DNA of 64,000 nucleotides from Flectobacillus major DSM 103. GTDB lineage: Bacteria; Bacteroidota; Bacteroidia; Cytophagales; Spirosomataceae. Location of the stretch: NCBI RefSeq assembly GCF_000427405.1, contig NZ_KE386491.1, positions 1,905,001-1,969,000 on the forward strand, in the 5' to 3' direction. A model generated the notes under the pieces. The model saw nothing but the letters and a program-made list of their open reading frames with translations, was not told the origin of the DNA and did not search any database. Shown piece after piece: positions 17,486-28,700 of the stretch. The first letter of the stretch is position 1. The number at the start of each line of letters is the position of its first letter. The translations under genes were made by a program, and so were the position numbers.

Positions 17486-18464
17486 TAGATAATGTTAACA
17501 CTTATTTTTTATTTGACTGCAAAGTAAGCATATTTCGAGGGTATATTTTACATTTTGTAGTGGTAAAATCAGAGTACAACCAGATATAAAGTGGAGGCTA
17601 AAGAAGCTTTTGTGACTAAAAAATGAAGATTTTCTGAAAAATAAGATATTAAATACATCTTAAAATATAACTTGAGGAGGATATATTTATGAGTTTGATT
17701 TTGAGAGAGTTATAGATTCTTAATTCCAGAGGGGATTGGGTATTCAAAATAAAATTTTGAATACGTTTTATGGAAATACCATTTGAAATGGTACTAGAAA
17801 AAAGGCATGAAAAAATACGAAGATATACAGATTAAGTGAAGCAAGGATATGCGGTGAATAAGGATTTATTCTTAAACAAAGTAAAGGATAAAAAATGAAA
17901 AATCCTAGTTTTTTCTAGCTTATTTGTGCAGTAATAAGAGGTTTTTATTCAATTATTTTGTTTAAAGAATGTTTTTTATGTCTAGGTTATCCATGTATTT
18001 CCTTATAAATGGCCTGTTTTTGGGCCAACACGAGCTTATTTTGGGTGTCGATGACCTCCTATTTGCTTTTTTGAATTAGCTCTTCTTAGGTTGAATATAT
18101 TCCTGTTTTGCCATCTATGTATTACTAGATTCATTTCAGCTTTTAATACTCCTTTATATTGTCTAACTCTTTACTATTTTATAATAGTGTATGTTTTTAT
18201 TTTCTAGGTTAATCGTGCTGTTTGGTTTTATATATCGTTTCGTACGATAGTATTGCATAGCATATACACTATTATTTTTAGTAATTTCACCTTATTTACT
18301 AAATTTATTAGCTATTTATTTTAGCATAATACTAATGATTGTAATGTATCTGCTAATTTAATTGACATATTCTACTAAATTTCATTTATCTATTTTTACG
18401 GGTATTACGGGTACTCAAATGGAATTTTTCTTTCTTTCTTCCTCTCAACTTCTTTGCTATATCC
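17486..18464. other. Gene-free interval between dapD and gapA
   Basis: About 980 bp of AT-rich DNA with no supportable gene. A short hairpin TGGCC-GGCCA lies near 18008-18025. The gapA promoter is at its right edge. An apparent small frame at 18362-18580 runs through the gapA promoter and start and is not believable. Confidence 0.5.
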
Positions 18465-18495
18465 TTGCAAATAGCCTCAATATCCACTACTTTTG
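18465..18495 (+). promoter_or_regulatory. gapA promoter
   Basis: TTG at 18465-18467, a 20-bp spacer and TACTTTTG at 18488-18495 match the Bacteroidota housekeeping promoter. The leader would be roughly 27 nt to the ATG at 18529. Confidence 0.65.
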
Positions 18496-18507
18496 TAGAG
18501 TGTTTAA

Positions 18508-19542
<1,035 letters not shown>

Positions 19543-19565
19543 TCATTTATTAATGATATAGTAAT

Positions 19566-19596
19566 AAAAAAAGGGGATATTGTATCCCCTTTTTTT
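19566..19596. terminator. Bidirectional terminator between gapA and trmB
   Basis: A7-GGGGATA pairs with TATCCCC-T7 around a TTG loop. It lies 23 bp after gapA stop and about 90 bp after the convergent trmB stop. Confidence 0.85.
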
Positions 19597-19688
19597 ATGC
19601 TTTTTTGACAATTGTACAACCTATTCAATACAAGAAAAGGCTTTGAGAATCTCACAAAAAAAATTATCCAATAATCATATCTGTTTAA

Positions 19689-20354
19689 TCAATTCTGAGT
19701 GGCAAATGCTGTTGCCAAATAGTTAATCTTAAACCCTTTTGCCGTAAAAATCTCTTCAAACCTCGTTTTAATCCCATGATGACGATCATTATATTCAGAG
19801 TTGTAGAGGTCTTTAGTACTAATAAAATTCTTTACACCCATTTGCTTGAGAGACTCTACAGAATAATCAAAAAATGGCTCGCTGTCTGTCTTTAGATGTA
19901 ACGTTCCTCCTTCAATTAATACATTTCTATACATTGCTAAAAATCGAGGGTTAGTAAGCCTTCTTTTGATACCTCCCTCCAATGGTTGTGGGTCGGGAAA
20001 GGTAATCCATATTTCTGAAACCTCATTGGCTCCAAAAAAATCTTCGAGGTTATGAATCTTTGTTCGCAGAAATGCTACATTAGTAAGACCCTCATCTGTT
20101 GCGGTCTTTGCCCCTACCGCAATTCTATCGCCTTTTATATCTATTCCGATAAAATTAAAATCGGGAAATATTCTAGCCAAGCCAACAGTATATTCTCCCT
20201 TACCACACCCTAACTCTAATACTAACGGATTTGGTTTCTTAAATACTAATTCATTCCATTTCCCCTTGATAATATCATAAAGAGGCTTTTTCTCCTCTAA
20301 AACATTGTCTAATACTTGATTTAATACAAATCTCTTCTCTTTTTTTCTTGCCAC
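19689..20354 (-). CDS. trmB: tRNA (guanine-N7-)-methyltransferase
   Basis: The 221-residue protein shows the TrmB SAM-binding loop (LVLELGCGKGEYTVGLA), FIGIDIKGDRI, and the TrmB signature EIWITFPDPQPLEGGIKRRL with the C-terminal FEEIFTAKGFKINYL. It methylates G46 in the variable loop of tRNA. The best start is a GTG at 20354 (product MARKKEKRF); no ATG gives a better N-terminus. It lies downstream of folC on the same strand, 157 bp away with a repeat element between, so co-transcription is uncertain. Confidence 0.93.
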   Translation of the reverse strand: MARKKEKRFVLNQVLDNVLEEKKPLYDIIKGKWNELVFKKPNPLVLELGCGKGEYTVGLARIFPDFNFIGIDIKGDRIAVGAKTATDEGLTNVAFLRTKIHNLEDFFGANEVSEIWITFPDPQPLEGGIKRRLTNPRFLAMYRNVLIEGGTLHLKTDSEPFFDYSVESLKQMGVKNFISTKDLYNSEYNDRHHGIKTRFEEIFTAKGFKINYLATAFATQN

Positions 20355-20434
20355 TGCTTAATTTTTTTTGGTAAAAAATGGTATTTAAAATTCTGATTAT
20401 CAAGGCTCAAAACGTTCTTTTAATATATATGAGT

Positions 20435-20490
20435 CGTCTGAGAATCGATTATTTGTTTTTACTGGTACATATTACCTGCTTATTCTATTG
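20435..20490. repeat. CTGAGAATCG palindromic repeat, partial copy 2
   Basis: CGTCTGAGAATCGATTATTT at 20435-20454 matches the left end of the copies at 12471 and 33000. The right half is not recognisable. Like the others it lies just after the stop of a minus-strand gene (folC). Confidence 0.45.
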
Positions 20491-20511
20491 AAAAAGCCTT
20501 TATTTCGTCCA

Positions 20512-21804
20512 TTAAAGCTCGTCGAGGTCGGCTACAACGAAAGTACTTCCTCCAATATATACTAAGTCTGACGTTTTACAATTTTGTCGAACAAAATTTA
20601 AAGCATCATTCACATCAGTAATGACTTGCCCTTTCAAACCAAACTCATTCGCCAAGTCGGAAAGTGCCTGAGCTTGAAAGGCTCTAGGTACTTTGGCTTG
20701 ACAAAAAATAAAATTGGCTTCTTTGGGAAGTAATTGCAAAATACCTGTAATATCTTTGTCACTTACAAAGCCTAGTATCATCCATAATTGTCGATATTCC
20801 ATCTTACGAAGGGTTTCGACAATTTCGCTTATTCCTGCTATATTGTGACCCGTATCACAGATAGTCGTGGGTGATTCGCTTAGTTTTTGCCAACGACCCT
20901 TCAAACCGGTATTGGTGACCACTCTTTGAATCCCTCTTGATAGGGCTTCATCTGAAATGGCATAGCCTTGCTCACGAAGCGTATCCACAGCTCTTAATAC
21001 TCCGATTATATTATGAAACTGGTAATGACCTACTAGCTCCGACTTATATGGCGTTATTTGCCCACTTTCTTTGTTTTTAATGTCAATAGTAAGACACTTA
21101 CCATCAAATGAATAGTCATTCATTTGATATTTATCTGTAGCATAGGCAATTATAGTATTTTCTTGTTGAGCTTTATTATTAAAGACTTGTGAGGTAATAG
21201 GATGTTTTTCTGAGATTACCACAGGTATATTGGGCTTAATAATACCTGCTTTTTCTGCGGCAATAAGCTCTAGGGTATCGCCAAGGATATCTGTATGGTC
21301 TAAACTAATATTGGTTATTAAACTTAATTCGGGTGTAATAACATTGGTAGAATCTAAACGTCCTCCTAAACCTACCTCTATTACTGCAATATCGACACGC
21401 TGTTGAGCGAAATACTGGAAAGCCAACCCAACAGTGCATTCAAAAAAAGAAGGTCTTAAATCTAAAATAAAGGGATTATTTTGTTCGACAAAGTTAATCA
21501 CTTCCTGCTCTGGAATAGCATTCCCATTGATTCTGATACGTTCTGTAAATGATTTAAGGTGTGGCGAGGTATACAAACCTGTTTTGTAGCCTGATTCTTG
21601 TAATATAGAAGATAGAAAATGAGAGGTACTCCCTTTTCCATTTGTACCAGCTATATGAATGCTTTTGAATTGCTGTTGTGGATTTCCTAAATGCTCACAA
21701 ATCTTAATGGTATTGGTCAAATTGGCTTTAAATGCCTTTTTTCCTTCTCGATGAAATACTGGAAGGAGTTGATACAGGTAATCGATGGTTTCTTGGTACG
21801 TCAT
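20512..21804 (-). CDS. folC: Bifunctional folylpolyglutamate/dihydrofolate synthase
   Basis: The 430-residue protein carries the Mur-ligase-type P-loop HIAGTNGKGSTSHFLSSIL, the folate-binding TSPHLKSFTERIRING segment and the conserved DHTDILG and GHNIAGI motifs. It adds dihydropteroate to glutamate and extends the polyglutamate tail, using ATP. I chose the ATG at 21804 (MTYQETIDYLYQLLP), the family N-terminus; an upstream ATG at 21837 adds a hydrophobic stretch and would abut the preceding gene. It follows the TonB-like gene closely, likely in one operon. Confidence 0.93.
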   Translation of the reverse strand: MTYQETIDYLYQLLPVFHREGKKAFKANLTNTIKICEHLGNPQQQFKSIHIAGTNGKGSTSHFLSSILQESGYKTGLYTSPHLKSFTERIRINGNAIPEQEVINFVEQNNPFILDLRPSFFECTVGLAFQYFAQQRVDIAVIEVGLGGRLDSTNVITPELSLITNISLDHTDILGDTLELIAAEKAGIIKPNIPVVISEKHPITSQVFNNKAQQENTIIAYATDKYQMNDYSFDGKCLTIDIKNKESGQITPYKSELVGHYQFHNIIGVLRAVDTLREQGYAISDEALSRGIQRVVTNTGLKGRWQKLSESPTTICDTGHNIAGISEIVETLRKMEYRQLWMILGFVSDKDITGILQLLPKEANFIFCQAKVPRAFQAQALSDLANEFGLKGQVITDVNDALNFVRQNCKTSDLVYIGGSTFVVADLDEL

Positions 21805-21838
21805 AATAAACAAAAAAATAAAGTAGTATGTTGCCACA

Positions 21839-22807
21839 CTACTTTGAGTTAATTCTAAATGTTATTGTTCCTACTGATAAGTCTGGGCGTTCTCCGCTAG
21901 ATGTTGGCCTAAAGGTAAGTCGCTGTACTGACTTTTTGTAACGCTGTGCTACACTAGGACTTACCGTACTTTCTATTAATTCTACAACTTGTACTATACC
22001 ATCGGAATCCACTTTTATTCTAAATCTGATAACACCTGTTTCGTCTGAGTCATCATCTACTTGTGGTTTGCTATTCCATGTCCAGCCTGAAAGGCTAAAA
22101 GAAGACCCTCCACCTGAACCTCCATTGCCTGATCCACCTGTACCTGGTGGGCGACGTTCGTAAGTACCTCCTTCCACAACATTTCCATTGGATTGTCCTT
22201 GATTGCCAGTGCCTTTTCCTGTTCCATCAGAACCACCTCCTGGACGACTGTTGGTACCTGTTGTGCCATTTGAGCTTGTATTTCCTCGTCTTGACGGAAG
22301 GGTTGAACCTTCTATAATTTGTGGTTCTACAGGCTTTGCTGGTGCAGGTGTTGTTTTCGTTTCAACAGGTGGACGCTTTGTCGGCTCTACTTTTGTATTA
22401 GGTTGTTCTTTTACTTTTACAGGACTTGGCCTGTTACTCGTAACTACTGGAGCCTCTGGCGTTGGTTTGGGTTTGGTAGGCTTTGCTTTTTCAACGACTG
22501 GAGCTTCTACAGGCTTTTTGATAACTTTTTTGACTGCTTCAGGTTCTACTGAGGGCTTTGAGTCTATTTCTTCTTTTAACTTACTACCTCTATTTTTGGT
22601 ATAAACCGAACCACTACCTGTTTTGTCTGTTCCAAAATTGACAATAAAACCACTCCCTCCAATTTGTTCTACTTTTCTGTTTTCTTCAACATTCCATATT
22701 GTTACATACCAAAATAAAAAAAGCATTATTGCATTGAATACGGAGGTAACCATGAATGCAATTTGCCGATTTTGGCTTTCTTCTTTCTCTAAATTAAAAC
22801 TAGCCAT
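21839..22807 (-). CDS. TonB-like energy transducer
   Basis: The 322-residue protein has a cytoplasmic start, one membrane helix (about 16-38), a long Pro/Lys/Glu-rich then Gly/Ser/Asn-rich periplasmic region (about 75-235) and a C-terminal TonB-type domain (about 250-322: GVIRFRIKVDSDGIVQVVELIESTVSPSVAQRYKKSVQRLTFRP). TonB couples the proton-motive force from ExbB/ExbD to outer-membrane receptors. No exbB/exbD is adjacent. The C-terminal end (GTITFRINSK) matches TonB-family members used in Bacteroidota. The gene lies 22 bp downstream of the HU-CCDC81/SPOR gene and before folC. Confidence 0.85.
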   Translation of the reverse strand: MASFNLEKEESQNRQIAFMVTSVFNAIMLFLFWYVTIWNVEENRKVEQIGGSGFIVNFGTDKTGSGSVYTKNRGSKLKEEIDSKPSVEPEAVKKVIKKPVEAPVVEKAKPTKPKPTPEAPVVTSNRPSPVKVKEQPNTKVEPTKRPPVETKTTPAPAKPVEPQIIEGSTLPSRRGNTSSNGTTGTNSRPGGGSDGTGKGTGNQGQSNGNVVEGGTYERRPPGTGGSGNGGSGGGSSFSLSGWTWNSKPQVDDDSDETGVIRFRIKVDSDGIVQVVELIESTVSPSVAQRYKKSVQRLTFRPTSSGERPDLSVGTITFRINSK

Positions 22808-22829
22808 TCTTTTTTCTTTTTAAATAGAT

Positions 22830-23846
22830 TTAATTAAAGCTCTTGTAAATCCATGCAGATGATTTAAGCTTTGTTTTTATTTCGCTGGCCTTACTGTATG
22901 CCTGCGATTCGTAAGGGCATCCTGTGGCTGATACTTTGATAAGCTTGTTGGATGTATTGGGTTCGATTATACTTGCTTCTGTAAAACCTTGTTGCTTTAA
23001 TGCTTTTAACAATTTGTTGGCATTTTTTTTACTACCAAAACTCCCTACAATAACGTAATACTGATTTTCTTTAGTATGACTATCTTGGGTTTCTTCTGGT
23101 TGTATTACTACCGATGCTGTATCTATATTGGTAGGTTGAATTTCCTCCTTTTCTGCTGTAGGCGTTGCTGGTGCACTAACGGTATTTGATTGCTTCTCTA
23201 AATTGGCAAAGGGGTTTAGGGTACTAAGGCTGCTGTGAGTATGTTCATAAAAAAACATGGCAAATCCAAGCAACAATGCCGTACCTATACCCGCAACAGT
23301 AGGTAATACCTTTTTACGACGTTTTTGAATGACTCCTCCTGATAATACTTCTGCCTGGGTTTCTCTATCAACGATACTCAATGGTCTATTACTTTGCGAA
23401 ACAACTATACTTAGCTCTTGATCATTGACAAGTGGATAGATATTCAAGGAATCTAAACCAAAACTATCAGTAAAAAAGTTTTGCATTGTATCTGGCGTAA
23501 ATACTACTTTTTGCTCTTCGTTTAAGCTAAAAAAACCTAGGTGCTCAAAATGAACCCTTGGCTTCATTTTTAAGTCTTTTTTTAAGTCATCAACAAATAT
23601 TTTTACTTTCTGAACAGCTTCTTCTCTTGAAATATGCTCGATTTTGGCAATATAATTCACCAATAGACCGTCGTCGGATTTTAATAATCCGTTAAAGGCA
23701 AACCACTTGGTTGATGGGGTAATATAATGTAATGACTTTTCAATACTTGAACTCTTAAAATTGGCAATAAACCCTCCAAATTCAGGAATGACTACACAAT
23801 CTTGTTCAAAAAGCAATTCATGAATATAATTCTGTACTGTTGCCAT
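22830..23846 (-). CDS. HU-CCDC81 / SPOR domain membrane protein
   Basis: The 338-residue protein has two HU-CCDC81-type domains in the N-terminal half (YIHELLFEQDCVVIPEFGGFIANF and the FEHLGFFSLNEEQKVVFTPD segment), a single membrane helix at about 181-201 and a C-terminal SPOR domain (about 262-338: YYVIVGSFGSKKNANKLLKALKQQGF). SPOR domains bind denuded peptidoglycan at the division site; HU-CCDC81 domains are HU-like and thought to bind DNA or act inside the cell. The topology therefore links a cytoplasmic HU-like part to septal wall. This architecture is common in Bacteroidota and its function is not settled. It starts a unit with tonB-like and folC. Confidence 0.85.
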   Translation of the reverse strand: MATVQNYIHELLFEQDCVVIPEFGGFIANFKSSSIEKSLHYITPSTKWFAFNGLLKSDDGLLVNYIAKIEHISREEAVQKVKIFVDDLKKDLKMKPRVHFEHLGFFSLNEEQKVVFTPDTMQNFFTDSFGLDSLNIYPLVNDQELSIVVSQSNRPLSIVDRETQAEVLSGGVIQKRRKKVLPTVAGIGTALLLGFAMFFYEHTHSSLSTLNPFANLEKQSNTVSAPATPTAEKEEIQPTNIDTASVVIQPEETQDSHTKENQYYVIVGSFGSKKNANKLLKALKQQGFTEASIIEPNTSNKLIKVSATGCPYESQAYSKASEIKTKLKSSAWIYKSFN

Positions 23847-23875
23847 GGTTGAAAGTCTGGTTGAGTCTAAGACAT

Positions 23876-23940
23876 AAAAAAATCGTGTAATTATCTTAAA
23901 ATCAATAACTTATATTATTGAAATGAAAAATTACACGATT
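23876..23940 (-). terminator. Terminator after the outer-membrane barrel gene
   Basis: A 12-bp inverted repeat (AATCGTGTAATT at 23881-23892 and its complement at 23929-23940) with an inner CAATAA/TTATTG stem and an A7 run on the plus side (U7 in the minus transcript). It separates the TPR/barrel unit from the HU-CCDC81 unit. Confidence 0.7.
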
Positions 23941-23961
23941 CTAAGAAAATAGTATCACAAT

Positions 23962-25647
23962 TTAAAAAGAAAATGACAATCCTGCAAGGAAGTTTACTCC
24001 TTGAACAGGATAATATGCATATCTTTCGTATTTTTTGTTCAAAATATTATTAACAGAAATAAAGGCATCAAATCTATCGCTGATGAAATAAGTAAACTTG
24101 AGGTTTAAATCTACGATAGGGTCAAGTTTGATTTCTTTGTTGCTTTGGTAGTTCATGGCTTTTAATCCTGTCATAAAATAAAAGTCTGAGGTTACTAAAA
24201 GTTTTTCACGAATAGTAAAGCTATTTGACCACGTGGCTTTGAACGTTGGACGATTCCAAGCATGAACCAAATTACCTAAATTGCTGTAAATCATGGCATC
24301 GGCTGTTAATTGTGAACGCCACATTTGTGGAATTTCATACATCAATTGTCCTGAAAAACTGGTTACTCGTACCTTAGTGGTATCGTTTGAATAGGTAACA
24401 TCAAATCTTGTAGAGTCATTTTGGGCATTGTTGATGACATAGAAGTTTTTGTAATTAGCATAACTTGCTTTTAACTCTGCCGTAAATCCATTGTCTAAAT
24501 TTGCCTTTGCTCCTACATAAATATCAGAAATCTTTCGGGTAGGTCTTAGTTCAATAAATCGCCCTAACCATTGGTTTTCTTGTAATAAGTGGGTAAGGTT
24601 ATTGGCAGAGATATCGCCTTCAAAGCCTGCAAATATTTTCAAGCCTTCCATTAATTGATAGTCTGCTTTAAGCACTGGAAATACGTAACTATCGTTTTGA
24701 GAACTTTTCTCTTTGCTATTCACCAACAATAAGCCCAATGAAACGCTAAAATTATCGCCTCTATACTTAAAACTAGGGGTCAATTTATACAAATTACGAT
24801 AAGTCGTAAGCGAATCTTGTGTTTGAGCCACAATCATATTTCCATCAAAATTAGCCGATAACTGGTCGGTTAAGGGGAAAGAGGCATTTAGGCCACTATT
24901 CCATACCAATTCGTTGGCTTTGAGGTGCGTAAATAAATACGAAAGATTTGATTTGAATGAATAGTCTACCTTTGAGTTTTTACTGGCATTGGCTATGATT
25001 CCTTCAAAGTTAAACTTGTTCCAAGAATTGTATATGGTTTCTTTATCGAAATCATATACGGGTGGTTGAAACCCATAAAAGTAAAATCCTCGTCGCTGCC
25101 AGCCCAAAGCTCCTTCTAATCGAACAGTATTTAATAGTGTTCGGCTATGTACTTTAATTTGGTTGTCGGACTGCCCCGAGTAGTTTGACCCTACTGGCCC
25201 TAAGCGAAAGGCATTGTGTTTTACATAAACCCCATGGTAGTTTTCCTCGCCTACTGATATGCCCGCGTGGCCTTCCAGATAGGTATGACCATAATTACCA
25301 ATTCCTGCCCGTACAACATTGTTGTATTTACCTAATTTGTCATTTTCTACATTGGTATTGGACGGCATGGTTACTTGTGGACTAAACTCTGGGGCTTGTA
25401 CACCCATCCGAATTTCGGAGTAGTTGTAGTTGAGGGGTGGCCGTGTATTGGTATTAGGTGCTACAAAGACTTTCTCGAAAATACGGTTGGCACCTGATAT
25501 ATCAATTTTTTTCTGTTTTACAATATCTATTTCTTCAGGAGTAAGTACCCCTTCTTTTTTTCCTTGGGCAAAACCTTCTTGTGCCGCCAATAACATTTGA
25601 ACGAATACAAGCGATGCTGCTGAATATCTTAAAATATGATTTTTCAT
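23962..25647 (-). CDS. Outer-membrane beta-barrel protein (TonB-receptor-like, no plug)
   Basis: The 561-residue protein has a signal peptide (MKNHILRYSAASLVFVQMLLAAQEGFAQG) and alternating beta-strand sequence up to a C-terminal aromatic end (FLAGLSFSF), as in outer-membrane barrels. The last strands (VDLNLKFTYFISDRFDAFISVNNILNKKYERYAYYPVQG) resemble the end of TonB-dependent receptors, but no plug domain or TonB box is visible and the length is short. It follows the large TPR gene by 60 bp, so the two are probably co-transcribed and may work together at the outer membrane. The ligand is unknown. Confidence 0.75.
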   Translation of the reverse strand: MKNHILRYSAASLVFVQMLLAAQEGFAQGKKEGVLTPEEIDIVKQKKIDISGANRIFEKVFVAPNTNTRPPLNYNYSEIRMGVQAPEFSPQVTMPSNTNVENDKLGKYNNVVRAGIGNYGHTYLEGHAGISVGEENYHGVYVKHNAFRLGPVGSNYSGQSDNQIKVHSRTLLNTVRLEGALGWQRRGFYFYGFQPPVYDFDKETIYNSWNKFNFEGIIANASKNSKVDYSFKSNLSYLFTHLKANELVWNSGLNASFPLTDQLSANFDGNMIVAQTQDSLTTYRNLYKLTPSFKYRGDNFSVSLGLLLVNSKEKSSQNDSYVFPVLKADYQLMEGLKIFAGFEGDISANNLTHLLQENQWLGRFIELRPTRKISDIYVGAKANLDNGFTAELKASYANYKNFYVINNAQNDSTRFDVTYSNDTTKVRVTSFSGQLMYEIPQMWRSQLTADAMIYSNLGNLVHAWNRPTFKATWSNSFTIREKLLVTSDFYFMTGLKAMNYQSNKEIKLDPIVDLNLKFTYFISDRFDAFISVNNILNKKYERYAYYPVQGVNFLAGLSFSF

Positions 25648-25707
25648 TAATTATCTTGCTTAAATAGATTATTTATCCTTTACTAAACTACGCTGTTTAT
25701 CGTTTGC

Positions 25708-28700
25708 CTAACGTCGTTCGATTGAACGGAGTTTCAAACGAGCTTGTTCTACGCTTTGTTCGTCTGGCAAATTATTGATAATAGAATTAAGGGTAGTTCG
25801 TGCTTGGACAATATTGTCCATAGCAATAAAGTTGTCGGCTAGTAACAAATAGGCTTTGCCAATTACGGGGTCTGACACCGCCGCAAAGTCGGTTCTGAAT
25901 TTGTTCATAATCATGTCGCTCGATTCTTTATATTTCTTTTCATTGTAAAGCATTTTGGCTAACATGATTTGAGCTTCTCCTCCTAAGTCGTCTTTAGCAA
26001 TAGCAATGGTTTGATTAAAGGCTTCGGTGGCACGGACAAGATCTCCTTGTTGCATATAAATACGACCAATGTAAAGATTGGCTTTACTTTTTGCCCCTAA
26101 AATAACATCGCCATTATTGATAATCTGACGAGCAAAATATAAGGTAGAATCTGACTTAGGAGTATTATAATACGATTCCATTAAGCCAATCAACGAGGTT
26201 TGAACATCTTTTTTGTCGATAGCCAATGACAATAGGGTTTTATAATTGGTAATGGCTCTTACATAATTCGTTCCTTCAAATTCTATTTGAGCGGCCTTTG
26301 CTACGGCTTTATTAACATTTTTAAATTTGTTTTCAGCAATAACAATATAATAGTAACGTAAGGCTTCCTGTTTGTTGTTGAGCTTGATATATGCCTCCGC
26401 TATCAGATAATTGGCTTCATACACATCGTTGGCATTTGGGTATTTACGTACATATTCTTTCAAAGCAGGAATCGCTTTGTCGAAGGCATCTTTATAAAAC
26501 AAGTTTTTCGCTAATTCGTACTCACGGCTAATCACTGAGGTATCGAGTGGGTTAGCTTTTTGATAATCGGCCAATATAACGCCAAACTCTTCTGGTCTAT
26601 CAAGGGTTGTTAGGGCTTCTTGTAATCCATTCAAAGCATCTTTGCTTTCTGGCTCGGTTGGATAATATTTCAGGATGTACTTATAATCCAAAACGGCATT
26701 CTCTAATTTATTCAAACTTACGAAGGCACTTGCTCGTTTGATAAGAGCCAGTGGTACAAGCGAGCTCTTGGGTCTTTCCATAATCAGGCGTGAATACGCT
26801 GATATAGCCTGAGAATAGCGTTGGTTTTGTAATTCGTTTTCGGCTGTTTGGAACAACGACTTATCCAAGTAAATAGACTCTGGAAATTGCTTAGTAACGT
26901 CATCTAGGGTTTTCTTTCCGCCAGCTTCGTCTTTCAACAAAATCTGTATCATCCCTTTTTGGTAGAGGGCATAGTCACGATCAGATTTATTGCTTCGATA
27001 TGCCAAATCATAGTATTTTAAGGCTTGTTCATAATTACGTTTAGCATAATACGTATCTGCCAAACGAACGATAGCATCTTGATACGTTTGTGAATCTTTG
27101 GTTGCTTGGCGGTCAGTAAATTCTTTAAAGTAAATATTGGCTTTGTCGTAATCCTTGAGGTTATAATACGCATAGGCTACTGAGTAGCGACTTTTTTGCT
27201 GTAGTTCGGCCAGATTTACGGTACGAACATCGTTGGTATTAATCAAACTCTGGTAATAGTTGACAGCTTCCTGAAAACGCTTTTCAGCCGAAAGTGCCTC
27301 CGCTTTCCAGAAAGTAGCCGAATATCTTAATTCTGGATTTTCGGGCATACGCAACGATTTGTCAAAAAAAGTAATGGATTCGAGATACGCCTCCTCGTTG
27401 TATCTTTTTACGCCTTGATTATACGCAATACGTTGATAAGCTAGGTTGGTTCTGGTGGTTCTTTTCTTCAAACCTTCGATATAAGCCAATGCTGCCAAAT
27501 AATTATTGGAAGCCAAATAGGCTTCACTAATAAGTTCGTTAGCTTCGTCTTCAAGTCTTGAACCAGGGTATTGTGCCAAAAATGTTTCAAAGGCTTTTAC
27601 GCTCTCGCCTCCTCTACCCAAATCCAAAAGCACTTTAGCATAATTAAAAGTAGCTTCTTCCTTTACAGTTTTATTAAAGGTTAGTTTGCTGGCTTGGTCA
27701 AAAGCTCCTAGTGCGTAATTAAGATTGTTGGATTTTTGATAGCAAATTCCCAACACAAAGGCTGAATACTGACCTAGGGTGTCTTTTACTGCAGCTACAT
27801 TACGAAGCTGTTCGGTCGCAGGCACAAATTGATTGGTTTTATACAAACTATAACCATAACGATATGCCACAGCAGGAAGCATACCTTGCGACTTGTAGTT
27901 TTTATAAACACCATAATAATAAGAGGCTTTTTCAAAATTGCCTTGTTGAAAATACACTTCTGCCGTAAGTAATGCTACGTCTTCTAGCTTTCGACCTGAA
28001 TTCTTTTCTCGAAGAATTGGCTCGGTATAAGCTAACATTTCGGTAAGCTTGCCTTGGCGATAATACGCATTGGCAATCCATGAAGGCATTTCGCTGCGAT
28101 ACATCGACGACTGTTCGGCTCTTTTAAAATCGGGGATAGCCTCCTCGTAATGTTTGGCACGAAATTGAATAACACCTGCATAATAAGCAGCCGATGGGCC
28201 AAACTCTGGATTTGAACTTTCTTTCAGTCGATTAAAGATACTTAGAGCATTTGAATAGTTTTGTAAGGTAAAGTGAGCAATACCTAAGCGATACTGAGCA
28301 GCTTCATCCGACTTGGAGCTTTTCGACAAATAATCGATGGCTCGGGCATAATCGCCATTATCAAAAAAGTAATTGCCTATTTCACGAAACAAGGTAGACG
28401 ATACCGTATGCTCGGGGTGTTCTCGAACAAAGCGGTCGGCCAAAAGTTCTGTTTCGGCTCGATTCATATACAAACTACACATAATGATGTAGTACTGAGC
28501 CCATGCGGTATTAGGATCGTTTTTGTCCAAAAAATTTCTATCGCTAGACAAATACAGCTGAAACTCTGCTCGGGCAGCCTCATAACTCTTAGATTCAAAG
28601 TATTCTTGCCCATTCCGAAAATGTATGTTCACTTCAGAATAATTCAGTGTACTTTGAGCATACAACTGGCTATTGGAAATACTACAAGATGCGGCTAAAG

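Noticed and set aside
22203-22604. Plus-strand frame inside the TonB-like gene, with Gly/Pro/Thr-rich product
   Set aside because: It is the antisense shadow of the low-complexity region of the TonB-like gene.
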